From NCBI GenBank assembly GCA_029721515.1, contig CM056567.1:3888007-3952006 (forward strand): a DNA stretch of 64,000 bases. Reading direction: 5' to 3'. Below are positions 12,545-24,185 of the stretch, piece by piece (the stretch's first letter is position 1; every line of letters begins with the position of its first letter). The translations under genes and the position numbers were made by a program. The notes below the pieces were generated by a model that saw only the letters and a program-made list of their open reading frames with translations, did no database searches and was not told the origin of the DNA. Origin of the DNA: Synanceia verrucosa. Lineage: Eukaryota; Chordata; Actinopteri; Perciformes; Synanceiidae.

Positions 12545-12969
12545 TACTAGGCCCACAAAATATTCTTATTAAATAAGCCCCCCCTAAATAATTTGGTGTT
12601 GGTTTATTTCATTTTTATTGATTTATTTATTTACCAAAAAAAGTGCTAACAAATTCAATATAAAGTAGCCAGAATATGAGTTTAAACAAATAGTCATATA
12701 CCCTCACATTATTCGTAAATCACTTAAATATGGTCAACCCCCCTCATGGCTCAATAAAAAACATGTGCTCCTTCATTGGAGGCACAAATGTACACTAAAG
12801 TGCTTCCCTGTTTGGCAAAACATGCTTAACTGCCTTGTTGGCTGGTTAAAACATGATAAAGTGCATTCTTTGGAGGCAAAAACAGGTGTTAATATGGCTA
12901 CATGTATAGACAAATTAATCTCACCTGGGGGCTAAGCCCCCCGGCCCTTAAAACATAGTGACGCCCCTG
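12545..12969 (-). mobile_element. hAT-like element with minisatellite, copy A
   Basis: The element is flanked by the perfect 8-bp duplication TCCTGCAC (12537-12544 and 12970-12977). The right end reads in reverse CAGGGGCGTCACTA; the left end has lost its outermost bases but keeps CTAGGCC. Inside are worn units of the same 33-bp repeat seen in copy C (GGAGGCA..AGTGC blocks between 12750 and 12900). The 8-bp duplication and CAG..CTG ends indicate the hAT superfamily. It is non-autonomous, with no transposase frame. Confidence 0.75.
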
Positions 12970-13357
12970 TCCTGCACGGTTACTGATACGAACATATCAA
13001 CGATTCCTGCTTCCCTTGTAATGTCTCGCTGTATAAAGCCTTATATATTCAGAGGAGAAAATATGTGTGACGCACATGAAGAGGAGTGAACCTAATAGGA
13101 AACAACAGCTAAGTCATGAGGACGATGTGTAATGTGGCGTTAAAAACCTCAAATGTCCTCATTGCCAGCGCAGATCATGAATGTCTCATCAGAAGGAAAA
13201 CAGAAAGATGAGCTGAAACCAGTTCACTGTGAAGGGTGTTAGCAGAAAATAGTGAATCACACTGGTCCTCACAGGGTTCAGGGTCAACCGAGAGCTTATA
13301 AAGAGAAGTTCATGAAGTTCAGGTCAGTCTGACCAAACCTCAAATCCAGCAAATCCA

Positions 13358-13360
<3 letters not shown>

Positions 13361-13402
<42 letters not shown>
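13361..13402. repeat. (GT)n microsatellite
   Basis: 21 uninterrupted GT units. Confidence 0.95.
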
Positions 13403-13404
<2 letters not shown>

Positions 13405-14129
13405 ATGTTGGCATAGGTTTCCTTCAGGGACCCAGAAAACCTGGCTTGCCCTCTTCTACAGAGCCCTCACACTGACTATGTTCACATTAGGGATGTGACG
13501 GTATGGACTGCGATCACCGCTCACTCCTTGTCCTCTGGCACAACCCCTAAAGGGCACCGGAGCGTCCAGATCACGTGATCAATTTAAGCCGGCGTTGCAG
13601 CGAGATGCAGCTTGCAGAGACTCTGTTTCAACTTGTGTTGAGAGTGCAGACTTCAAACGACATACCAGTTTTTAAACTGTGTTGATAGACCAAATAAATC
13701 CAGAGTTATGGTAAATAATTTACTCATGGTTTTTTCCAGAGTATCGGGAAGTTACATGGGGCAATCCAGTAAATAGCCTCTACTTTCATCAAATGATCAT
13801 CAATCAAATCCAGCCGAGACCTGAACCTGAAATGTTGTAGATAAGTTAAGGTAACAGAAAGGACCAGCCACTGAGAACCATGCAAATAAATACACCTTAA
13901 TATATTTGTTCTAATCTAGAATGCAAACAAGAATTATTTTTATTTAACTGTTGTCACATCTAGTCATTCAAAAAAAGCACATCCTGCGATATGCAATAAG
14001 CCTATGAGTGCTAAATTATTGATGGCTGTTTTGACAGTTGCATTTTCTTCAAATGTAATGTCCCGAAACAACAAAACTTTTGCATGCTCTTACTCATAAC
14101 GTCTCCACATGCACACCAGGCCTCTTGCT

Positions 14130-14560
14130 TTAACTCTCTGAGTGCCATTGACGTAATAATACGTCAAAGAGGTTTTTCGGCAGCGAGTTGCTGATCGTGG
14201 TCACAAGAGGGCGTTCTCACACAGCCTGTGAGTAATTTTGGGGCTTCTGGGATTTGTAGTCCGAGCATAAAGAGACGATATACACCACAGAGATCAAAAC
14301 AGGAAGTGGAGACGATCGAGATTAGAGAGCAAAACAAACAGAATCTGGACAAAAAGTGGTGATTTTGGTGAAAGAGTCCTCTACTCTACCTCTGATAAAA
14401 CAAGAATGCAACAAGGTAAAAACGAACATTTTTTTCATGATGAAATAGAGAGTCTCTTCTTTCATTTGAGCTATTCAGTGTTTTCAGAGTCATAGTACAA
14501 AATATTCTGTGGGTCTAGAAATATGACTGAAAATAAAACGGCTTGCACTCAATGGGTTAA
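14130..14560 (+). mobile_element. piggyBac-like MITE copy 4
   Basis: Plus-oriented, with TTAA at both ends (14130-14133 and 14557-14560). Just inside the left end is the palindrome TGACGTAATAATACGTCA (about 14149-14166). The core carries ACTACAAATCCCAGAAG on the minus strand (14243-14260), the copy closest to the ZNF143/Staf consensus. Confidence 0.85.
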
Positions 14561-16425
14561 GTATAAATGGTGTCCATGAAGGCTCCTCTGCACTCTCACC
14601 CCCCACCCTTTCAGTGGTAGTCTTCTACAGTAAGGTAGCATGTTCTGTCAGGTTGCTAATGCACTCAGCTATCCACCTCAGAGGTAGCGTGGGGGCAACT
14701 CGCTAGCAGAGCTAATGGAACGTTACGTAGCATTAAACGGAGCTGACTGGGCGCTCGCCTCAGAGACCAAAGCACTGGGGTGAAAGAAAAGTAGATCTCT
14801 CAAAAGGATCGTGAGCTATTGTTGGGTTTTGATGCTAACTGGTGGTGAGAGGTTTGATACGAGGCGGGAGTTTATTTATTTTTTTTTTTTTTAGGTGAGT
14901 GGTTAACACTACAAGCGGCCGTGACAGAAGCTCATTTTGAATCAGGATGTTTTCAGCTGCTGTGGGAAATCCGGTACTAACGCTTTCAGAACGATCAAAC
15001 AGTGTCGTAAACGCAGCATGGGAAGTCACATTTTTTTAATCTGTCCTGCTGAGACATTTATAGGACAGGAAAATATTGACGACAAAAAGGAAATGTCAAC
15101 AACTAACAAAAAAAAGTGTGACTCCTCCTTATATAGAAGTCCATGAGAAAATGATCCTACTTTTCTCTTGATTTATTCCCTCAGTAAACATTGTAAACAT
15201 GAGTTTATGGTCTCAATCTTTAGTTTCAACTTTTCATCAATACAGCATGATGTTCATTTAGTAAATTATGGTCCTATTTAGAGGCAAACAGACCATAAAG
15301 GAGGGGATGCTTTAGGGCTACCTGCTGACTGACAGGTTGTTATACGATGTGTAACAACTTTAAGTTCAGTTCATGAAAGTTAATAGTAACATAGGGAATT
15401 TAAAAATCTTTAAATACTAATTAAATGTACATACCATGGTGGTTTGGAGGAATAAATACTGTGTAACTACAGTACAGTGTGAAACCATCAGAACACCAGA
15501 CCAGCAAACAACAGAAACACTGCACATGTTTATTATACTGTATATGGAAATGTGATTTTTAAATTACTAGTCACACTTTTCCTTTCTGTATGAGTTAGAA
15601 AATTAGACCTGTAGTTTCTCCTGGTGATGTGGGTTTTAAAGATACCTACTTGTTCTATGATGATGATGATTTCAAAACCACCTGATGCTCTTAACTATTA
15701 CAATCTGACATCTGGGTTTGAAGTTTGAAAGTTCCCGTAAGAGCCGTTAAGGTTATGGAATAAAAAAAGTGAGTTATTTTGGTCTGAAGAGGATGCCTAG
15801 TAATTTCCCATTAAGTCAACTTTCTTCTGCTACCACAGGTATTTTCCCTGGGCAAGCCCCTGCAGAGGGCGTGCACGCTAGCATGCACACAGCTGCGAAT
15901 GTGTGTTTTTACAGTTTCTATGTCCATGCAAATATCTGCTTTGAATGCCTGCACACTGTGCAAGTCCTGTACGAGCCTGTCAATAATTGTGTCTCATTTT
16001 GCAGTATCTGCACGGGTGGATGAACGTCACAGGTTTATAGAAATGAGAGTATAAAGGCAGCTCCCTGTGCATTACTCTGAACGATGTTCACATCCAGGGC
16101 GAGCGTGACACCGAGCCACTGTGCAGCCGAGTTACCTCCCCCGCTGTGGCATTTCATAGTGGATGACGGTGTCAGAGAAGCAGACCTGGCCAGGCCACAG
16201 TGAAACCCCACATTAGCCTCATTTATCTGTGTCATAGCTTATCACCTGACCCCTGCTGAACACACTCTGGCATCAACACAAGCCAGAGCTGCAGCAGACA
16301 CACTAAAATATCTAACATATATTTAGAACAGGTTGGCCAGGCCATCTTTTAGCAATGAGTCAAATCAAATCAAGAGACCGAACATGACTGTTAAACATAG
16401 AAAACTGTTACAGTGATGAGGTACA

Positions 16426-16910
16426 TTAACTCTTTGAGTGCAAGTCAAGTGTCTTGTTCCAGTGTTTTTTGCCCATTTTGAGTCATATTTCTAGAACCAC
16501 AGAATATTTTGTACTATGTCTCTGAAAACACTGAATAGCTCAAATGAAAGAAGAGACTCTCTATTTCATCATGAAAAAAAAATGTTTGTTTTTACCTTGT
16601 TCCATTCTTGTTTTATCAGAGGTAGAGTAGAGGACACTTTCACCAAAATCACCACTTTTTGTCCAGATTCTGTTTGTTTTGCTCTCTAATCTCGATCGTC
16701 TCCACTTCCTGTTTTGATCTCTGTGGTGTATACTGGCTCTTTATGTTCTGACTACATCTCCCAGAAGCCCCAAAATTACTCACAGGCTGCAGGAGACCGA
16801 GATCGGCAACTCGCTGCTAAAAAAAACACTGATGTATTATTACATCGATGGCACTCAAGCGTTGGATTTTAAATGACGTTGAAATACATCAGTGACACTC
16901 AAAGGGTTAA
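16426..16910 (-). mobile_element. piggyBac-like MITE copy 5 (double-ended form)
   Basis: Minus-oriented, with TTAA at both ends (16426-16429 and 16907-16910). Like copy 1 it has two nested terminal motifs on its 5' side (outer at 16880-16910, inner at about 16830-16870). Conserved core with ACTACATCTCCCAGAAG at 16751-16767. Confidence 0.85.
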
Positions 16911-16927
16911 TAGTAACATTGATTTAA

Positions 16928-17184
16928 AATAGGGCTGTCGAAATTAGCGCGTGACGTGATTAATTGGCGTTCCGCGACACTAACTTTTCTTGGAAAAACT
17001 GCCTGAAATGCCAGAGACGTGCTGGCAGATTATGAAGCAGAACTCCATTCAAAAAATCAAGGAAACTAACAACACAGTCAACATTAACAATCAAACATGC
17101 TGATAAAATGAGATCAACCATCTTTTCTGAATCTTTCCAAGCTTCTCCGGTAATTCTGCAAACAAATAATCCACCAAAGAGCAT
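16928..17184 (-). repeat. Repeat family R1, copy 1
   Basis: Shares CAGAACTCCATTCAAAAAAT and TGATAAAAT.AGAT.AACCAT with copies at 18095 and 25345. The outer side has GGGCTGTCGAAATTAGCGCG, a motif of an abundant fish repeat. On the minus strand it has an open frame of about 75 codons including ITGEAW and DFLNGVLLH, kept open in all three copies. Confidence 0.7.
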
Positions 17185-18094
17185 ATCCTCTTCTCTAGTA
17201 TAGGATGGTGAAAGTGAAACAGAGACTCTCTGATACTGTAATTGGTGATGGGCTCATGAGCAGGCAGGGAACATCCTGGCTAACTGGGTCTTATCTCTGT
17301 CAGCAGTGTTTCAGCACGACTCCCTGACTGTCACGGCCAAATGTCCCTGTCCTAATGTCATGAGCTTACTACGTAGCTAAGGGAAGGGCCAGAAATAATA
17401 GCCAGTCAGTCAGACACATGTCCTGCCAGATGAGGCTGATCCACATCCAGCCGTCCAGTAAAAAAGATGACCTGGCCAAGCCACAACTAGCAGCCAGCCG
17501 GACAGAGAAAGCCAGCAACTTGCTCTATTCAAACCACACCACAGCTCTGTCGGGGAGGAAATATTTTCAGCCTTAGAGACTCTGTTTTAAATATTGCCTG
17601 TGGTTTACTTGCACAGACTTGCCTCAACCTGTCCTCCAGTGTCCATCCATGCGTGCCCCTGGCCATATGGTGACTCTAGTCCCACGTATTGTCAGAAAGA
17701 AGGGAGGCAGTGATGACAACTCGTTGTAGACAGACTGGAATTCAGGACACCGTTGCAAACGCCACGTCACAGACCATCAATGAAACAACATGTTTGAGGT
17801 TGTGTTGCGCTGTGACTTGACATCAGTGTCCTGCAGGCTTGTGCCAAGAGCAACATGGGTGAAGGGTGGGTTCTGGTATTCCCGGGATTGTTTCTATCAC
17901 TGGCCATTTTCCTGTTATTGAATTCCTCTCTCTCAATGCATATCCTCCTGGCTCACACTTGAGTCATTGTTGATACCCTCACACCCACTTTGCAGCTGAG
18001 GGATCGGGGGGCTTCACTTCCATCAACTGAGGTAGAGGCGCCAGTAAAGTGCTAGAAGTACCTGAAGAGTTGGCTCCTCTTCAGGCATTACATT
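17185..18094. other. Spacer between the inverted R1 copies
   Basis: About 0.9 kb of non-repetitive-looking sequence with no supported open frame, lying between two inverted repeats. Confidence 0.5.
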
Positions 18095-18345
18095 GCCCTA
18101 ATACTATATATATGCTATTTGGTGGATTATTTGTTTGCCGAATTACAGGAGAAGCTTGGACAGATTCAGAAAAGAGGGTTAATCTAATTTTATCAGCACG
18201 TTTGATTGTTAGTTACAACTGCCTTGTTAATTTCCGTGATTTTTTGAATGGAGTTCTGCTTCATGATCAGCCAGCCTGTCTCTGGTGATGCATGTTGGGC
18301 AGTTTGTCCAACATTAATACCACAGAGCCTACATAAGACAGTCAT
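18095..18345 (+). repeat. Repeat family R1, copy 2 (inverted to copy 1)
   Basis: Reverse-complement match to 16928-17184, so the two copies form an inverted pair of about 200-250 bp arms around about 0.9 kb. It keeps the shared open frame (FGGLFVCRITGEAWTDSEKR, then DFLNGVLLHDQPA) on the plus strand up to 18288. Confidence 0.7.
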
Positions 18346-18668
18346 ATTGCTTTTCCATGCAATTTATATTTGTTGCTATTATCATACTGGTGCGCAGTAA
18401 GGACAATAAAGAACTAGACTTGATAAAGATGATGTTTATTATATCTTAAGGTAAATCAAAAAGAGCAAAAAAGAGTCAACTGGACTTGTTTGAGGTTGGC
18501 TGAAGGCGCCCTACACGGCGTGACATGGATGACTGAGAAACTACACAGATATGTTTTAAAGTGTACGTGCAGGTCAGTTAACCCTGATCTAAGAGTAAAA
18601 TCGCTGATTATCCACTCAAATTCAAATACAACCAACAGGTATTTTGATTATTTACAGTTTCCCCCAAC

Positions 18669-19378
18669 CAGTGTTGGGCAGTAAGTGTTCTTTTTGACAG
18701 TAACTAATACACTAACGAGTTACTTTTCAAATAAATAAACACAGTTACCGTTACAAAATGATGCATTTGTCCATTACTCGGTAAAAGATTTCCTGATTGA
18801 TAAATTCAGATCGCTTTCATTCATGCTCTCAGATGTCTCTATGGACGGGGGGACATGTCCCCTTCAGATTCATAGAGACACTGATGCGTCCCCCCACTTT
18901 ACCAGCATAAGGAGACAAACATCACAGGTAAAACAGAAGATTAATGTCACTGCAGCAGCCCTGGGAGCCTGGTGTTTGTGTGAGTCAACTCACGGTGCAT
19001 TCAATTGAACACGAATGTCGGAATTTCCAACTTCAAGTCAGAATTTAAATAAGAACCAACTCGGAAATTAATCAATCCGATGCTATCTGCTACTGATGTA
19101 AACAGTAGCTACCTGTTTTGTTGTACGTCTGTAAGGCTGGAACAGCTGGGAGCACTAAACTTTGAGGTTACGTTGACATGGACTCCAATTTCTGACTTCC
19201 AGTGAACACACCATAAGGCAAACTCTCACTCCCCAGGGTCCTAAAGAGTAGTAAAAAGGTAATTTTAACAGTAGTGCATTACTTTTTGATATAAGTAATA
19301 AACAAAGTAGTTATTTTTTGAATGAAGTAACTAGTAACTGTAACTAGTTACTATTTTTCAGTAACTAGCACAACACTG
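18669..19378 (+). mobile_element. Non-autonomous hAT-like element (CAGTGTTGGG ends)
   Basis: Ends CAGTGTTGGGCAGTAA and ACTAGCACAACACTG form an imperfect inverted repeat. Subterminal TAACTAGTTACT-type repeats are seen at both sides. Flanks CCCCCAAC (18661-18668) and CCCCTATC (19379-19386) match at 6 of 8 positions, a plausible decayed 8-bp target duplication. This end type is widespread among fish hAT elements. The middle (about 18990-19220) looks like a separate nested insertion bounded by GGTGCATTCAATTGAACACG and AGTGAACACACC. No transposase is present. Confidence 0.75.
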
Positions 19379-20104
19379 CCCCTATCTGAACTCAAAGTGT
19401 TGAATTAGCACAAATCGATTAGTTTTTCTTAAACTTCTATCATGAAGTTCACACAGAAAATGCCTCTAGTATATGACACATGACCCTAATTCCCAGCATT
19501 CCTTCATCGCTCCTCCTCATCGCCATCTATCTGGCTGTGCCCCAGGTTGTCAGCCTATCCTTGTCCAGGCCTGGAGCTCTATGAGGAGGAGAGTCTGCAG
19601 GATCTGCCTGCCAGTCAGTGTCAACTCCCCACTGTAATCCTCTATCGCCAAGCAAAGAGGACAGAAGACACTGAAAGAATGTGTTTGTCATTGAGAGAGC
19701 CACAGCTGACAGAGCTCAGAGCTATTGCTCTATTATGCACCGTATAATACCATTAAACAGCTGTTATCAGTTAGGTTCTCCCTCATTTAACTTGGCCCTC
19801 AAAAGGCCAGTGCTTATAACCCTTTCCGCTCAGCCAGGCTTTGCTTGGAATGTAATCAAATATGAATCAAAGCGGAGCGATCACAGGAGCAGCGTAATGA
19901 ATTAACTATAGCAAGATGACTTACAGTGCATGAGGTATCACATTTGATGTATAGCAGGCACAGAAAGAGACAGTTTACAAACCAGCACTGAGGATTTTAA
20001 GTGATTTGATGAGTGGATAAAAGTCCACAAACATCTGGTTTTTGTCTTTAGAGGGAAAGCTCACAATCTACATCCACTAATGGGACAAATGACTCTTAAA
20101 AATA

Positions 20105-20303
20105 TTTTTTATTGGATTTGACCTCAGCATTTAACCCATCCTCAGCCTTTTAGAAGCAGTGGGCTGCTGTAAAGCAACCCGGGGAACAACTCTGTCATGC
20201 TCAAGGATACTACGACCTGCAGACAGTAGGAACCAGGGATCAAACCTACAACCTTACAGTTAAGGAACGACCACTCTACCCACTGAGCTACAGCTGCCCT
20301 CTG
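20105..20303 (-). mobile_element. tRNA-derived SINE on the minus strand
   Basis: On the minus strand the head reads GGCAGCTGTAGCTCAGTGGG, then a B box GGTTTGATCCC, as in a tRNA gene. The body (TCAAGG..AGCATGACAG, then GGGTTGCTTTACAGCAGCCC) and a tail with GGATGGGTTAAATGC follow. This is a common teleost SINE arrangement. It is not a functional tRNA gene, because the cloverleaf arms do not pair past the B box. Target duplications were not found. Confidence 0.75.
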
Positions 20304-20489
20304 CAATACCAAAGGTATTTATCGGACATAATGAGCTGAAAATGAAAGATGAGATGACGGTAAGTGAAAAGCAAAGCTTCCTATTGGCAATATTTCAGTT
20401 TTAAACCCAATAACAAGAGGGAACCAGAACATTAATAGGCTGCAGTTGGTGAGTGTAATACAAATACACATTTTTCACTTGAATGCTCG

Positions 20490-20944
20490 TTAACGCTTTG
20501 AGTACCACTGACGTATTTATACGTCAAAGTGGTTTTTCAGCAGCAGGCACAAGAGGGCACTCTCACACAGCCTGTGAGTAATTTTGGGGCTTCTGGGAGA
20601 TGTAGTCAGGACATAAAGAGACGGTGTACGCCACAGAGATCAAAGCAGGAAGTGGAGACGATCGAGATTAGAGAGCAAAACAAACAGAATCTGGACAACA
20701 AGTGGTGATTTTGGTGAAAGTGTCCTCTACTCTACCTCTGATAAAACAAGAATGGAACAAGATAAAAACAAACATTTTTTTTCATGATGAAATAGAGAGT
20801 CTCTTCTTTCATTTGAGTTATTCAGTATTGTCAGAGTCATAGTACAAAACATTCTGTGGGGCTTGAAATATGACTCAAAATGGACAAAAATGCTGGAACA
20901 AGGCACTTTGTGTTTTCTAAAACGACTGGCGCTCAATGAGTTAA
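20490..20944 (+). mobile_element. piggyBac-like MITE copy 6
   Basis: Plus-oriented, with TTAA at both ends (20490-20493 and 20941-20944). The palindrome TGACGTATTTATACGTCA lies at about 20508-20525, and the CTTCTGGGAGATGTAGT motif near 20590-20606. Confidence 0.85.
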
Positions 20945-21560
20945 AGTGGGTATATAGTAAATAAAATCGACAGGTATTATAATAATTATTATAATTTATT
21001 AATGTACAGTACAAAGCCTATAATTACCCCTAAAAACCACCAGACTCCAGACAGATGATGGTAATTTTACCTCTCTGAATGCACCTAATTCAAGCTACTG
21101 ACAAAATAAAAGTCATCACGTTCATCTTTCCACTTTTCCAACAATCACTGTGTTTGGAGGGTTTGAAATTGACTGAATAATTAACATTTATACCATTTAC
21201 TACTCCTGGCACTCCAGGAGAAGGAGTCTAACCTTTTTTGTGAGTATTCCTGTGTTTAAAATGGCATATAATTGTGCTAATTCTGGTGGAAAATAGGATA
21301 TCAGCTTCAAACTGCAGCAGGAAGTCACATTCATATAGCCGTAAAGCTTGTTATTTGCCCACATGAGCACTGCGGCCTTTTACAGTAGCTTACATACAGC
21401 TGTATATCATGTCAGCTACACTGGCAGCCATTACAAAAGTGAAGCCAACACACAGCTGAACTAAGTCCCAAAGCCAGCTTCCCTTTTTCACATGGTTATT
21501 GAGCCATGCGGCAGCTTATCGACCCAAGAGTGTAACACAAGTTTGTAGGCTGGCTTTAAA

Positions 21561-21565
<5 letters not shown>

Positions 21566-21598
<33 letters not shown>

Positions 21599-21606
21599 TC
21601 TCTCCT
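21566..21606. repeat. (CT)n microsatellite
   Basis: CT run of about 20 units with two interruptions near its 3' side. Confidence 0.9.
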
Positions 21607-22960
21607 TCTCATTCAGACTCTGGGACTACCCTGGTCATTCAGCAGATTGATATTGATTAGATTTCCACTTCAAAATAAAGACGCTACGCATGAAAACAGG
21701 GTCAGATTTATACATTATCTCTAATGTTCACACACACACGCTCAAGTACAATAAAGTGACCCATCTGAATGTTACGATGAACATTTGGATTGAATTATAC
21801 ATTTAAAAGAAAGACTAATACGATTCAACAAGTGCATTAGAGAAGCTTGTGATTCAAAAGACCATAACAATGTGGTCTCAATTACGCCAATTTTCACTCA
21901 GACTGATGCAGATTCAGATTTCTGATCTGAAACGCACGCATGATGACACACGGTGGAATGTTCTTCCACACAAAATACACAAAACTGCCATTGATCCCCC
22001 TTTTAAAAGCAGCGTTCAGCGTTTCTGTGGCGTGCATGCATGTGTGCTGAATAGAGGAGGATGAAAGGCAGAGCTGAAAAGGTCTGAGCGCACCGCATGG
22101 TTCAACCCGACAGCTCAATCTCTTGATCCTGACCACCTCCACCCTCACCCACACCCCTCTTTACTGTTTCAAAATCATTTTTCTCAGTCTTTTTTTGTCC
22201 CGTACCTGCAGACCCTCTTCTGTGCAGCTTGGATGTGTGGCAGCAGAACGGCTGACATCCTTTTCACGGTCACTCGTTGGACATGAAGTGTGTGAAAGTG
22301 CTATAAAACGAGGGCCAGAGATGTGAAAGAGAACAACCAAACAGGAGAACAATATCTAATCAATGCACTGAAAGGCAGACCTGTAATTTGTGCGCACCGC
22401 TTTGTCTCCTTTCAGAGTTATTTTTGAAGACAGGGATGAAAGGAACAACTAAATATATTTCTCTATGTACATTTACGTTATGAAAACGAGATTCTGAGTT
22501 CAGTCAGAGTACGTGACGAAAACTACTCGACAGATTATCATGTGACGGAGCACGTCTGGTTACCTCAGAGCAGAGCAGGGTTTGTTTGTTTTTACCTGTG
22601 CTCACATGAAGACACCATGATCTGGCACAGATGTACAAGAACACAGCGAGAACGCTTACTCATCCATGCAGACTCCAAACATCTCAGGGGAAGAGGGTCT
22701 GCTACAACTACAACTACTAAAACTGCTCATTTGCACATTTCAGCAACAGTATTGCACAAAAAGCACAATATCTTTGACTGCACTCTGTCTTTTGCACATT
22801 TTATTTTATTTACTTAGGGTTAAGTTTAGCTGTTGTTAGGTTATTTCAGTTGTGTGAAGAGAACTCACAAAGTTAGAATCTCATTACTCAGTGTCACCCC
22901 TGTTTCTACTGTGTATATGACAATAAACATCTTGAACCTTGCATCTTGAGAGAGCATTTA

Positions 22961-24177
22961 GTAGAGATGTCCCGACACAACTTTTTCACTTCTGATACGA
23001 TACCAATATTGATCTGATACGAAATCAGCACAAATCATACAGACTTTTACTACTTATTTTGTAGTCCTGAGTGTTGACTTGATCAAGTGATATTACTCAA
23101 ACAGAGAACAATAGTCAGCAACAGTAGGTCTGAGAAAATTCAATTTAAAAATCAAAAAAATCAATTTAACCTTTAACAAAAGAATATTCCACAATTGACT
23201 AAAATAAATTAGAAAACCCTGAAAAAATAACTCAATAAATCCAGTAAAAACAATATGTTTTAAAGTCAAATTAAAATTAATTAGAAGACCCTGAAAATCT
23301 TCATGCTATTTTTTGTGACGACTTGAACAACACCTATTAGGGTATCAGGGTAGGAAGCAGAAAGACTGATGGAGAATGCTGAGAACAACAGTTAGCCGGT
23401 CGCTGCTATATTAACTGGAATTATAGCAGGAAATGTCCCCAGATTTCATTTCAGAAATTTGGTCACTCCGTATTAACTCTTTGAGTGACCTTTTTTCGGC
23501 AGCGGGTCGCCGATCGTGGTCTCCCACAGCCTGTGAGTAATACTGGGGCTTCTGGGAGATGTAGTCAGAGCATAAAGAGATGGTATACACCACAGAGATC
23601 AAAACAGGAAGTGGAGACGATCGAGATTAGAGAGCAAAACAAACAGAATCTGGACAAAAAGTGGTGATTTTGGTGAAAGTGTCCTCTACTCTACCTCTGA
23701 TAAAACAAGAATGGAACAAGGTAAAAACAAACATTTTTTTCATGATGAAATAGAGAGTCTCTTCTTTCATTTGAGATATTCAGTGTTTCCAGAGTCATAG
23801 TACAAAATATTCTGTGGGGCTTGAAATATGACTCAAAAGGTCAAAAACACTGGAACAAAGCACTTTGTGTTTTATAAAACAGCTGCCACTCAATGAGTTA
23901 AACCTCCCGGTTCTTTGCCACCACGGGAAACTTTACACTCAGCTGCAATGTCAGACTGTAACGAAAAATGCAGCCACTTGGCCGACATCAGTCCTGCTCC
24001 TTCTACTTTGTTAGCACCTTAGCACAGCTGTTGTTGTGATCACTGGGCTCTGCTGCTGGATGGAAGAGCTGGACTGGAGTCTGGAATGGACTGATGGTAT
24101 CGGAGATTTTAGATGCAGGCCGATATAATCTGATACTCGCACCGATATCCAATATCAACATCAGATCGGGACACCCT
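22961..24177 (+). mobile_element. hAT-like element with GATGTCCCGA ends
   Basis: The left end contains AGATGTCCCGACACAA and the right end AGATCGGGACACCCT. Both sides have subterminal GATACGATACC/CCGATATC stretches typical of a common fish repeat. Flanks AGCATTTA (22953-22960) and AGCACTTA (24178-24185) match at 7 of 8 positions, consistent with a hAT 8-bp duplication. MITE copy 7 is inserted at 23473-23901. No transposase is evident. Confidence 0.65.
23473..23901 (+). mobile_element. piggyBac-like MITE copy 7, nested in a hAT-like element
   Basis: Plus-oriented, with TTAA at both ends (23473-23476 and 23898-23901). The CGTCA palindrome behind the left end is deleted in this copy. It sits inside the element 22961-24177, so it inserted later than that element. 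Confidence 0.85.
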
Positions 24178-24185
24178 AGCACTTA

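Larger units (their letters stand above)
12978..16425. other. No gene seen apart from MITE copy 4
   Basis: Holds a GT microsatellite at 13361 and a repeat-like patch at 13486-13700 beginning GGGATGTGACGGTATGGAC. Nothing coding was recognised in 14561-16425. Confidence 0.5.
19379..22960. other. Intergenic; SINE, MITE copy 6, CT microsatellite
   Basis: Outside those elements nothing coding is recognised. A possible LINE or SINE 3' tail ending TGACAATAAACATCTTGAAC lies at about 22790-22942. Confidence 0.45.

Noticed and set aside
20270..20303. Possible minus-strand tRNA gene
   Set aside because: A and B boxes are present, but the sequence does not fold into a full cloverleaf and is fused to a SINE body.
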